Assembly: GCA_046094425.1 (NCBI GenBank)
Contig: JBJTHI010000080.1
Span: 1-26,355 of the forward strand
Reading direction: 5' to 3'
Length of the DNA: 26,355 bases
DNA from: JANPCX01 sp046094425
GTDB taxonomy: Bacteria > Pseudomonadota > Gammaproteobacteria > Burkholderiales > Burkholderiaceae_C
In this document: positions 14,251-21,660 of the stretch, piece by piece
How positions within the stretch are numbered: position 1 is the first letter of the stretch
Layout of the letters: each line of letters starts with the position of its first letter
Notes under the pieces: generated by a model
Seen by the model: only the letters and a program-made list of their open reading frames with translations
What the model was told of the DNA's origin: nothing
The model's database searches: none
Made by a program: the position numbers and the translations under genes

Positions 14251-15251
14251 TGCACGGGCACTGTCGCCGCGCTGTGTCGGCCTGCCACACATTGGTTCAA
14301 GCCGTCGAGCAACACCTCTTTGGGCATGTCGCGGCCGATGAAAACCATTTTTGATTCGCGCACTTCGCCCTTTTGCCATGCACTGGCCACCTCAGAGCCC
14401 ATCAGCATGTGAACGCCTTGAAAAACGATGCGTTCATTGACCCCTTCGACATTGAGCACGCCCTTGTAGCGCATCAACTTCGTGCCGTAGACCTGGACGA
14501 TGGCACCCAAAAAGTCTTCCAGGCGAACCAGATCCAGCGGTGCCGATTCACGCCAGACGAAGGACGTGACATCGTCGTCATGTTCATGGTCCACGTCGGT
14601 GAGGAAGTCGGGCTCGATCTCCAAAATGGCATTGAGGTTGAAGCCGCGAACGTCGAGCAGGTCGCTGACATTGGCCACGCCGTGTTTGCTTTGAGAAATC
14701 TTGGCGCGCGGGTTCATCTTGGCCAAGCGTGTTTTGAGGGCTTGGACGTGGGCATCGTCCACCAGGTCGGTTTTGGTCAAAAGCACACGGTCGGCGAAAC
14801 CGACTTGCTCTTGGGCTTCATGGTGTTCGTCGAGTTGCTGCGGCGCGTGCACCGCATCCACCATGGTGACGATGGCATCGAGCAAATAGGTCATGCCAAT
14901 GTCATCGTCCACAAAAAACGTTTGCGCGACCGGCGCGGGGTCGGCCAGGCCTGTGGTTTCAATGACCACACGGTCAAACTGCAAAGTGCCTGCCGCCCGC
15001 TTGGCGGCCAATTCGCCGAGGATACGAACCAAGTCGCCGCGCACGGTGCAACAGATGCAGCCGTTGTTCATCTCGACGATTTGTTCATCGCGGTCTTGCA
15101 CCAGCAACTCGTTGTCGATGCCCGCTTCACCGAACTCGTTCTCGATCACCGCAATGCGGTGGCCGTGTTGTTCCTTGAGAATGCGGTTGAGCAAGGTGGT
15201 TTTGCCACTGCCCAAAAAGCCAGTGAGGATGGTGACGGGGATCATGCTCAT
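14247..15251 (-). CDS. COG0523 GTPase (CobW/YjiA-like), putative metal chaperone
   Basis: The 334-aa G3E GTPase has Walker A GFLGSGKTT (11-19), the metal-binding CICC at 65-68 in NNGCICCTVRGDL, ETTGLADP (98-105) and the guanine motif TKTD (159-162). An acidic, His-containing stretch DVDHEHDDDV lies just after the GTPase domain and could bind metal. The CobW C-terminal domain follows. Such proteins move zinc or cobalt into target enzymes with GTP hydrolysis. The ATG at 15251 has GGAG 8 nt upstream and overlaps the permease stop (ATGA); an ATG two codons later is possible. It is clearly different from the ZigA-type paralogue at the operon start. Confidence 0.92.
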   Translation of the reverse strand: MSMIPVTILTGFLGSGKTTLLNRILKEQHGHRIAVIENEFGEAGIDNELLVQDRDEQIVEMNNGCICCTVRGDLVRILGELAAKRAAGTLQFDRVVIETTGLADPAPVAQTFFVDDDIGMTYLLDAIVTMVDAVHAPQQLDEHHEAQEQVGFADRVLLTKTDLVDDAHVQALKTRLAKMNPRAKISQSKHGVANVSDLLDVRGFNLNAILEIEPDFLTDVDHEHDDDVTSFVWRESAPLDLVRLEDFLGAIVQVYGTKLMRYKGVLNVEGVNERIVFQGVHMLMGSEVASAWQKGEVRESKMVFIGRDMPKEVLLDGLNQCVAGRHSAATVPVQ

Positions 15252-16087
15252 GAGGAAATCTCCGGGTGAGAAGTGGCCACTGAATTCGCTGAGGAAGGAA
15301 GAAAAAATTTCTGAAGAGGCATGAACGCACTGCACAGCCCCCACGTGCCCAAAACCAAGGCCACGCAGGCACCACTGGGCGCATCTAGCCACCACGAAAG
15401 GGACAGGCCCAGCGCGGCAGCAGCCACTGTGCCCAGCAGTGCCAGCGGCCATGAGGTGCCTGCACGAAACCACAGCGCGGGCGCGATCAACGCGACGAAG
15501 ACCACGAAAAGGCCGAGCACTGGAACGACGATGCTGGCCACCACAGCGAATGTCACATAGAAGACTGCGTCACGGCGCAACCAGGAAACGCACCGGTATT
15601 GCAGCAGCGACATCAGCACGGCACACACGCCCAACAAACCCACCTGCCACCAATTGGCCCACAGCACATCGGCAGCGAGCAACTCGGACAAGCGCTCACG
15701 GCCATGGGGATCTTGCCGAGCGCCCAATAGCGCCAGGCTGGCACCTAACACGTAAATGATGCCAATCAAGGCTTCACGTTGAGCGGGCCAACGCCGGGCG
15801 AGCAGCGCCACTACAGCGGCACAAGCCAAAGCACCCGCAGCCGCCATCACTTGTGTGGCCAGCATGGAAGGGTGGTCTGTGAAGGCCGCCACCCAAAGCG
15901 CCGCAGCCGCAGCCGCTTGGGCCACGGCCAGGTCAATGAAAACGACCCCGCGTGACAGCACCTGTGCACCCAGCGGTGCCAGGGCGAGTACGCCGAACAA
16001 CAAGGCCAATGCTGGCGCAACAAACCACCATGTCACCAAGGCCTGTACCCACCCCATTGACCCGGAGAGCGCAGCAGTCGCCTCCAT
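15248..16087 (-). CDS. aztB: Zinc ABC transporter permease, AztB/ZnuB type
   Basis: This 279-aa polytopic permease of the ABC-3 family has about eight hydrophobic segments. The family features are RGVVFIDLAVAQ (about 46-57), REALIGIIYVLGASLALL and SIVVPVLGLFVVFVALIAPAL. It would carry Zn2+ (or Mn2+) across the inner membrane together with the binding protein gene 3 bp upstream. No matching ABC-3-class ATPase (ZnuC or AztA) is present anywhere in the window. That subunit must come from elsewhere or from the FecE-like ATPase downstream. The symbol aztB is given because an AztD-like gene is in the same operon; znuB would be equally defensible. Confidence 0.85.
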   Translation of the reverse strand: MEATAALSGSMGWVQALVTWWFVAPALALLFGVLALAPLGAQVLSRGVVFIDLAVAQAAAAAALWVAAFTDHPSMLATQVMAAAGALACAAVVALLARRWPAQREALIGIIYVLGASLALLGARQDPHGRERLSELLAADVLWANWWQVGLLGVCAVLMSLLQYRCVSWLRRDAVFYVTFAVVASIVVPVLGLFVVFVALIAPALWFRAGTSWPLALLGTVAAAALGLSLSWWLDAPSGACVALVLGTWGLCSAFMPLQKFFLPSSANSVATSHPEISS

Positions 16088-16090
16088 GCG

Positions 16091-17020
16091 TCAGCGCTCC
16101 ACCGCTTTCAGCAACTCGTCCAGCAGTTGGTCGAACCACAGGCCCAGGGCATCAGGGGCACTCGGATCGTTCACCGTGGCCGGCAGCACCAACAAGGGCA
16201 GCTTGCCGCCGAGTTGACCAATGAGCCAACGCGCAGAGCGCGGATCTTGGTAGCTGGAGACCACCACGACGGCGGGTGGTTGCGCGCGCAACTGCGTCAA
16301 CAGCCGCTGCAAATGACCGGGGGTGGGTGCCATGCCGGGTTGGGGCTCCAGGTCGGCCACTTGCTTCAAACCCAGCCAGCGCCACAGGTAGGCAAACCCA
16401 CTGTGCTGGGCCACCACCTCGCGGCCACGCAGGGGCGCGGCGCGGCGTTCCCAGGCGGTGAGGCGGGCCTTCCATGCGGCTTCAAAGTCGGCTTGGCGTT
16501 TGGCGATGGCTTGTTTTTTCGCCGGTTGAAGTTTTTGAAATTGTTCAGACAAGGCTTGCGACACCACCAAGATGCGGTGCGGGTCGGTGTGCAAATGCGG
16601 GTTGCCTGCGGCATGCACATCGCCCGCAAAGGGACTGCCCACCGCGCCGGGTTGCGGGTCGATCAACACGACGTTGTCGGCGGCGTAAAACATGCCGGGC
16701 GCACCGTCTTGCACTTTGGCGTTGCCCGCACGTTGCTGCAGCGTGGGCAACCAACCCGCTTCCAGGTCTGCCCCGGTACACACTGCCATGTCAGCGGAAC
16801 GCAGTTGGGCAATCAGCGCGGGCCTGGCCTCGATGTGGTGGGGGTCTTGCCCGGCGTGGGTAGCCACGAAGACCTTGGCCTCGGGCAGCAACACCCGGGT
16901 CAGCGCGGCCCATTCGGGTTCGCAAGCGAACACGGTTTGGGCCTGGGCCGTGTGGGCCAGCAGGCACAACACCATCCCCGCGACACGGGTGGTGAGGCGC
17001 TCAATACGAATGCGCACCAT
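16091..17020 (-). CDS. aztC: Periplasmic zinc-binding protein, AztC/ZnuA type
   Basis: The 309-aa secreted protein of the cluster A-I metal-binding family has a signal peptide ending near TAQAQ. Expected zinc ligands are His61 (QDPHH), His142 (GNPHLHTDP), His206 (AQHSGF) and Asp259 (SSYQDP). It lacks the long His-rich loop of enterobacterial ZnuA and reads like the CEPEWAAL-type proteins, to which AztC belongs. In Paracoccus, AztC receives zinc from the chaperone AztD, and an AztD-like gene lies two genes upstream here. The ATG at 17020 has GGAG closely upstream and overlaps the end of the outer-membrane gene by 20 nt. The longer frame to 17194 is a shadow. Confidence 0.87.
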   Translation of the reverse strand: MVRIRIERLTTRVAGMVLCLLAHTAQAQTVFACEPEWAALTRVLLPEAKVFVATHAGQDPHHIEARPALIAQLRSADMAVCTGADLEAGWLPTLQQRAGNAKVQDGAPGMFYAADNVVLIDPQPGAVGSPFAGDVHAAGNPHLHTDPHRILVVSQALSEQFQKLQPAKKQAIAKRQADFEAAWKARLTAWERRAAPLRGREVVAQHSGFAYLWRWLGLKQVADLEPQPGMAPTPGHLQRLLTQLRAQPPAVVVVSSYQDPRSARWLIGQLGGKLPLLVLPATVNDPSAPDALGLWFDQLLDELLKAVER

Positions 17021-18161
17021 GGGCTCCGAAGGACAGGACGTACTGCAGTTGCACCGAACGTTGGGCAGCGTCTTCGATGCCTTTAGCGTCACGCTGCTGG
17101 GTGTATTGCAAGCGCAGCGACTGCATATGGGTGGGTTTCCAGGCCAGCATGACGGCGTTCTCGCGCAGTTGGCCGCCATGGAAGTGGTCCTCATGGGGAA
17201 TGCGCACCTTTAACTCGTCGGTCCGTGCGCCCACTTCCCACGAGGGCGCAAAACGCCAGACGATGCCGAGCGACGTGGCCTCGTGCCGGTCGGATGAGCG
17301 GGCATAACGGTTCAAGTCCGTCACGCGGGCCCATTCGACATTCACACGCACTTGTTGCTCGCGGTTGTTGCCACCCGGGGCCCACTTCCAGGTGAAATCC
17401 ACCAGATTGGTTTTGCGGCCGCTGAACTGGGCGCCATGGGCGTGGCTGTGGTCATGGCCGTGGTCGTGGCCCGCGTCCATCTCCTCTTCATGTTCTTCCT
17501 CCAACGCGGCTTCGCGCCGGTTGCGCAAGTGGGACAGGCCGAGTTGCCAACTGTGCTCGTTGTTCAGGTCGGCACCGAGTTTGGCGGTGAAGGTGATGGC
17601 ACCGGGGCTTTTGCTGCTGGCGGCTTCTTTCACCAGTTGTTTGCCGCGAAACACCTCGGTGCCTAGGTTCAAGTAGAACGGCGTGGGGGCTGTCCAGTTC
17701 AAACGAAGGCCGTCGTCAAACCAATGGCCGCCCAAGAACGCGCGGTAGAGCAAAGGCCGCTCGACGAAATCGTCGGCATGCGGGTGTTGCTCATTCAAGT
17801 AGCCAATTTGTGAGCCGAAGCGACCCACGCGCAATTGAAGCCCAGCGGGCAAGGTGCGGCTTTGAACCCAGGCCTCCTCCAGCTCGAACTCCACCTTGCC
17901 ATCATGGCTGTGGGCCGCCGCGCCGAACTGGGCGCTCAAGTGGCGGCCCAGTGGCCCGCGTGCGACCACATCGCTGTGGCCCAGAGCCAAACCTTGTTCG
18001 CGCTGCCCCAAGGCCAATGAACGGGTGGTGTGGCCCACGTCAAGCACGGCACCGAACTCCCAGCCCTTGTTGGAGGTAATGGGTTTGGCGGCGCTTTGCG
18101 CTTGCACCGAGAAAGCCGCCGTGGCGATGGCCAAGACGCTGAGTGTGCCAATGGTGTTCAT
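17001..18161 (-). CDS. Outer-membrane beta-barrel protein with His-rich loop, putative zinc porin
   Basis: The 386-aa secreted protein has a signal peptide (cleavage after VQAQ) followed by alternating amphipathic segments and aromatic-ending strands typical of a porin-like barrel (for example LQLRVGRFGSQIGYL). There is no TonB plug. A loop at about residues 221-243 is packed with Glu, then Asp and His (EEEHEEE and GHDHGHDHSHAH), and other His clusters (HPHAD, HEDHFHGG) occur in predicted loops. Such loops would bind Zn2+ at the cell surface or in the pore. The ATG at 18161 overlaps the stop of the lipoprotein gene (ATGA). A zinc uptake role is inferred from the loop and from the operon; I know no named family for it. 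Confidence 0.75.
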   Translation of the reverse strand: MNTIGTLSVLAIATAAFSVQAQSAAKPITSNKGWEFGAVLDVGHTTRSLALGQREQGLALGHSDVVARGPLGRHLSAQFGAAAHSHDGKVEFELEEAWVQSRTLPAGLQLRVGRFGSQIGYLNEQHPHADDFVERPLLYRAFLGGHWFDDGLRLNWTAPTPFYLNLGTEVFRGKQLVKEAASSKSPGAITFTAKLGADLNNEHSWQLGLSHLRNRREAALEEEHEEEMDAGHDHGHDHSHAHGAQFSGRKTNLVDFTWKWAPGGNNREQQVRVNVEWARVTDLNRYARSSDRHEATSLGIVWRFAPSWEVGARTDELKVRIPHEDHFHGGQLRENAVMLAWKPTHMQSLRLQYTQQRDAKGIEDAAQRSVQLQYVLSFGAHGAHSY

Positions 18162-19456
18162 CGTTTGATACCCAACCACACGGCGTTGGATGGGACATAA
18201 CCGAGATCGCGGCGCGCCGTGATCGCATTCGTGCTGCTATTGAGCACCACGAGTTTTTGGCCTGCGGGGTCGGTGATGTAAACCTCGTCCCGTGCGCCGT
18301 TGGCCGTGATGACGGGCCACGGTGCAGCGGCGGGCATCACAGGCACGGCGCCGCTGATGCGGGCCGCGTTCACCCAGGCATTGCCTTGACGCTGGAAGAC
18401 GATCAAGGTGCCCGCGTTGTCAAGGATGTAAAAACGTGTGCCGCTGCGGTCAAACCCATGGGCGCGCCGAACGGTGCCTGTACTCCAACCCGTTGGAGTC
18501 AATTCGGTGGAGCTGGCTGCGTCGCCGTTGATGGCGTAAAAGCGGGTGGTCACTGGTGCGGGTGCTGTCCCTTCGCTGGCGATACCGATGAACTGCCCCG
18601 GGAGTTTGGGGTGACCCGCCAGAGTGCCCACACGCAGTGGCGTGGTCACCTTCTGGTCGGTCACAGCCGTGCTACTCATGTGTTTGACCAAGAGCACGCC
18701 GTCCAAACAACCGGCTACGGTATAGCTGCCGGAAGAGTAGCTGCCGTGCATGCCATCGCAGCGGGTGGTGAGTTGGCGGTCGAAGGTGTAGCTGCTGCCG
18801 CTGCGCTGGTAGAGGTTCAAGTGCGTGGGCAAGGTGTTGGGCGCATCGGCTGCGCGTGAGACGGTGAGCAACTTGTTGTCCACCGGTTCACCCAGGCCGT
18901 GAATGGGAAAACTCAAGTTCAGGCTGGCCACCACCTGTCCCGATGCAATGGACGACTCGGTGATCAAACGCACGCCAGCGTTCTGAACAGGGTTTGCGGC
19001 GGCATCTCCGTCCATGAAGAAAGCGGCTTGTTTGCCTTCCTGTACGTCGTAGTGGGTGGGTTTGGATCCGGTGAGTTTGAAGGCCACCAACTTGGAGGCT
19101 TCTTTGTAATCGTGCAGGTGATCGCCATGGTCTTCCTGCCAGACGCCCCCATCGACAAACTGCACCAGGTCTTGCAAGCGGTGTACCGCCACGGCATACC
19201 GGCCACCGGGGCTGGCATAAAGCGCGGACGGGACGTTGTCGAGCTGGTGGGTGGCCTGCACGGTATTGCTGTCCAGGTCATGCACGCGCAAGGCTTTGCT
19301 GTCTTTCTCTGTGAAAGCAATGCGACCCGATGTGTCGATGAAGACCTCTCGATCATCGTCGTCCGAACCACCGCCTCCCCCGCAGGCCACCAGCATGGCG
19401 GCGGCAGCCAAGGCGCTCATGACATGGCTAAAGGGCTTTTTTGTCTGTGATTGCAA
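18158..19456 (-). CDS. aztD: AztD-like zinc metallochaperone, predicted lipoprotein
   Basis: The 432-aa secreted protein has a repetitive beta-propeller look (GGRYAVAVHRLQDLVQFVDGG, RFYILDNAGT, EVYITDPAGQKLVVLN). The His-rich segment EDHGDHLHDY at residues 108-117 is the feature I associate with AztD, the periplasmic chaperone that hands zinc to AztC. The N-terminus KKPFSHVMSALAAAAMLVAC has a lipobox with Cys25, followed by a Gly-Asp linker, so it is probably membrane-anchored, unlike the soluble Paracoccus protein. I prefer the TTG start at 19456: it has AGGA about 9 nt upstream and supplies the two lysines of the signal peptide. The ATG at 19420 would lack them. It is second in the operon, 43 bp after the GTPase gene. 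Confidence 0.78.
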   Translation of the reverse strand: MQSQTKKPFSHVMSALAAAAMLVACGGGGGSDDDDREVFIDTSGRIAFTEKDSKALRVHDLDSNTVQATHQLDNVPSALYASPGGRYAVAVHRLQDLVQFVDGGVWQEDHGDHLHDYKEASKLVAFKLTGSKPTHYDVQEGKQAAFFMDGDAAANPVQNAGVRLITESSIASGQVVASLNLSFPIHGLGEPVDNKLLTVSRAADAPNTLPTHLNLYQRSGSSYTFDRQLTTRCDGMHGSYSSGSYTVAGCLDGVLLVKHMSSTAVTDQKVTTPLRVGTLAGHPKLPGQFIGIASEGTAPAPVTTRFYAINGDAASSTELTPTGWSTGTVRRAHGFDRSGTRFYILDNAGTLIVFQRQGNAWVNAARISGAVPVMPAAAPWPVITANGARDEVYITDPAGQKLVVLNSSTNAITARRDLGYVPSNAVWLGIKR

Positions 19457-19499
19457 GGTGTGATTTCCTGAAAAAGCGGGTTGAGTAGAAGATGAAAAA

Positions 19500-20741
19500 T
19501 CAGGCGTTGACGGATTCCACCGATGCCTGCCATTGCGGAAATGGGTCGGGCAAAGCAGCCCAGCCCTTTTTCCCTTTGCGCGTTTCGGTGAAGTTCAAGT
19601 GCATGGCCTTCCACGCCAACTCGATGGCGGTGCGGTCCATGCCTTTGCCGATGAACACCACTTCATTGAGCCGGTCGCCGTAGGGCTCTTTCCAGCGGGC
19701 GTCGATGTTGCGGCGCTCCGGCGTGCCCTTGGCGGGCCAACGTTCACGCGGTGCCGCCGCCCACCAGCGGCCCACGGGCTCGTGGGTGGCGGTGTTGCCG
19801 GCACGGGAGTAGTTCACCACCCAATCCGGGCGGCTTGCCAGCCACACATACCCTTTGGCACGAATCAGCCCGGGCAATGGTTTTTCCATGAAGTCCGCGA
19901 AGCGCTGTGGATGCAAAGGCTCAGGGCTGCGCAGCACGAAACTCTCGATACCGTAAGCCTCGGTTTCAGGCAGGTGCTTGCCTTCCAGCTCGCGGGCCCA
20001 GCCCGGGTTGCTGCTGGCCCGCTCCAGGTCGAAGCGACCGGTTCCCAGCACCGCCTGAAGCGGCACCTTGCCATGGTCGGCATAGATGATTTGCGCCGCC
20101 GGGTTCAGGGCTTTGACGACGGCCGTCACTTCATCGCGCCGCGCCGCGTCGACCTTGTCTATTTTGTTGACCACCACCACGTCGGCAAACTCGATCTGCT
20201 CGGTCAGCAAGGCCGCCAAGGTGCGGTTGTCGTCGTCGCCCGCCACCTCGCCACGCTGGGCCAAGAGATCAAAACTGCTGAAGTCGGCCAGCAGGTTATG
20301 GGCATCCACCACGGTGACCATGGTGTCGATGGCGGCCACATCGCTGAGCGAATCGCCCTCTTCGTCGGTGAAGTCAAAGGTGGCCGCAACAGGCAGCGGC
20401 TCGCCAATGCCAGTGGACTCGATCAGCAGGTAGTCAAAGCGTCCTTCTGCTGCGAGGCGCTTCACTTCGATCAGCAAATCTTCGCGCAAGGTGCAGCAGA
20501 TGCAGCCATTGCTCATTTCCACCAGCTTTTCGTCGGTGCGCGACAACGCCGCCCCGGCGTTGGCCGCACCTTGTTGTACCAAGGCGGCGTCGATGTTGAC
20601 CTCGCTCATGTCGTTCACGATCACCGCCACGCGCAGGCCATCGCGGTTGGCCAGGATGTGGTTGAGCAAGGTGGTTTTGCCAGCACCGAGAAAACCGGAC
20701 AGAACGGTGACGGGCAAACGGGAAGGTGGTGGTGCGGGCAT
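19500..20741 (-). CDS. zigA: ZigA-type COG0523 GTPase, zinc metallochaperone
   Basis: The 413-aa G3E GTPase has Walker A GFLGAGKTT (16-24), VIVNDMSEVNID (40-51), the metal-binding CICC at 80-83, ESTGIGEP (108-115) and NKID (192-195). The NDMSEVNID segment and the GEVAGDDDNRTLAALL insertion are typical of the ZigA/ZagA group, which is induced in zinc starvation and thought to pass zinc to essential enzymes. It is the first gene of the operon and faces zur over a 99-bp gap containing a palindrome. The ATG at 20741 is chosen. The frame extends to 20861, but that would run through the operator and into zur. No clear ribosome binding site is seen. Confidence 0.92.
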   Translation of the reverse strand: MPAPPPSRLPVTVLSGFLGAGKTTLLNHILANRDGLRVAVIVNDMSEVNIDAALVQQGAANAGAALSRTDEKLVEMSNGCICCTLREDLLIEVKRLAAEGRFDYLLIESTGIGEPLPVAATFDFTDEEGDSLSDVAAIDTMVTVVDAHNLLADFSSFDLLAQRGEVAGDDDNRTLAALLTEQIEFADVVVVNKIDKVDAARRDEVTAVVKALNPAAQIIYADHGKVPLQAVLGTGRFDLERASSNPGWARELEGKHLPETEAYGIESFVLRSPEPLHPQRFADFMEKPLPGLIRAKGYVWLASRPDWVVNYSRAGNTATHEPVGRWWAAAPRERWPAKGTPERRNIDARWKEPYGDRLNEVVFIGKGMDRTAIELAWKAMHLNFTETRKGKKGWAALPDPFPQWQASVESVNA

Positions 20742-20768
20742 GCTTGAACGGGGGGAGGGATAGGCTTT

Positions 20769-20797
20769 TTGCAAATGATATCGCATTATCATATATG
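20769..20797 (+). promoter_or_regulatory. Putative zur promoter
   Basis: TTGCAA (20769-20774) and TATATG (20792-20797) are spaced by exactly 17 bp. The Zur-like palindrome fills the spacer. Transcription would start near 20804, leaving a leader of about 37 nt before zur. Confidence 0.55.
20775..20792. promoter_or_regulatory. Candidate Zur operator between zigA and zur
   Basis: The inverted repeat ATGATA (20775-20780) - 6 bp - TATCAT (20787-20792) is an AT-rich island in GC-rich DNA, 34 bp before the zigA start and 48 bp before the zur start. Its size and AT-rich dyad suit a Fur-family regulator. Occupancy would block the zur promoter and probably the promoter of the opposite operon. I assign it to Zur from position and shape, not from a verified consensus. 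Confidence 0.65.
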
Positions 20798-20840
20798 CAT
20801 CACCCCGTGCCTTGATCAGCGGCCTGCACAATCCACGCTC

Positions 20841-21251
20841 ATGGAACGATCCACACGCCAACGCATTGCCATCCGAGACACCATTGCCAACGCTGGCCGC
20901 CCGCTGCTACCTCAGGAAGTTTTGGACGCTGCGCAAAACCAGGTGCCAGGCATGGGCATCGCCACGGTCTACCGCAATCTCAAAGCGTTGGCGCTGGACG
21001 GCGAGCTGCGCAGCGTGGAGTTGCCCGGCGAGAACCCGAGGTATGAGTTGGTGGGGCATGGCCATCATCACCACTTTCAATGCAAGCAATGCCAGCGTGT
21101 GTTTGATGTGCATGCTTGCCCGGGCGATCTCAGCAAGTTGGCGCCGCAGGGCTTTACCGTGGAGGATCATGATCTCACCCTGTACGGGAAATGCAGCGAT
21201 TGCAAAGCCAAGCCAGCAAAAGCCAACATTCCTCGGTCGGCAAAACGCTGA
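20841..21251 (+). CDS. zur: Zinc uptake regulator Zur (Fur family)
   Basis: The 136-aa Fur-family repressor has a winged helix region (TRQRIAIRDTIANAGRPLLP, then GIATVYRNLKAL at 39-50). The regulatory region has HGHHHHF (73-79), followed by structural zinc cysteine pairs CKQC (81-84) and CSDC (118-121). With Zn2+ bound it represses zinc uptake genes. The assignment to Zur rather than Fur rests on the divergent operon of zinc genes. The ATG at 20841 begins MERSTRQR; upstream codons in frame lie in the promoter region. A hairpin at 21259-21275 follows the stop, but it has no T-run. Confidence 0.9.
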   Translation: MERSTRQRIAIRDTIANAGRPLLPQEVLDAAQNQVPGMGIATVYRNLKALALDGELRSVELPGENPRYELVGHGHHHHFQCKQCQRVFDVHACPGDLSKLAPQGFTVEDHDLTLYGKCSDCKAKPAKANIPRSAKR

Positions 21252-21325
21252 CAGAGCAGGCTGCGCAAAGCAGCCAGGAGTCGCTGCGCCAGACCCGAGC
21301 GCCGATCGGTATCTTAAATGCGAGC

Positions 21326-21652
21326 ATGAGTTATTTCGAACGCCATATTTTTTTCTGCCTCAACCAGCGCGAAAACGGTGAAGATTGCTGTGCCAACCAC
21401 GGTGCCAAAGCCGGGTTTGACCACTGCAAAAACCGCATCAAACAAGAGAACCTCAGCAAACCCGGCGGCGTACGGGTGAACAAAGCGGGTTGTTTGGATC
21501 GCTGTGCCGGCGGCCCCGTGGCCGTGGTTTATCCCGAAGGTGTTTGGTACACCTTTGTGGACGAGGCCGACATCGACGACATCGTGGATCAACACCTCAA
21601 AGGTGGACAAGTAGTGCAGCGATTGCTGCTGCCACCTGATGTGGGTCGTTGA
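21326..21652 (+). CDS. Thioredoxin-like [2Fe-2S] ferredoxin
   Basis: The 108-aa protein belongs to the (2Fe-2S) ferredoxin family with a thioredoxin-like fold. Cysteines are C11 (FFCLNQ), C21-C22 (GEDCC), C34, C56 and C60 (AGCLDRC). The C-x3-C pair with the N-terminal C-x9/10-C pair can hold the cluster. The usual partner is unknown; it probably acts as an electron carrier in the cytoplasm. The start is the ATG at 21326 (MSYFERHIFFC), where the family begins; the frame open to 21191 covers the end of zur. The TGA at 21650 is followed after 8 bp by the hydrolase gene, so the two probably form an operon. Confidence 0.86.
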   Translation: MSYFERHIFFCLNQRENGEDCCANHGAKAGFDHCKNRIKQENLSKPGGVRVNKAGCLDRCAGGPVAVVYPEGVWYTFVDEADIDDIVDQHLKGGQVVQRLLLPPDVGR

Positions 21653-21660
21653 AGTCACGC

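Noticed and set aside
15252..15473. N-terminal extension of the second GTPase to 15473
   Set aside because: The stretch is the permease gene read in another frame. The ATG at 15251 has a ribosome binding site and lies next to the Walker A motif.
19533..20747. Long open frame on the plus strand over zigA (404 codons)
   Set aside because: It is an antisense shadow of the GTPase gene. The opposite strand has all the family motifs.
20742..20861. N-terminal extension of zigA to 20861
   Set aside because: It would run through the palindrome and into zur, and the added residues do not resemble GTPase N-termini, which begin shortly before LSGFLGAGKTT.
21259..21275. Terminator after zur (GGCTGC-loop-GCAGCC)
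   Set aside because: The hairpin is perfect but no T-run follows, so it was not listed as a terminator.
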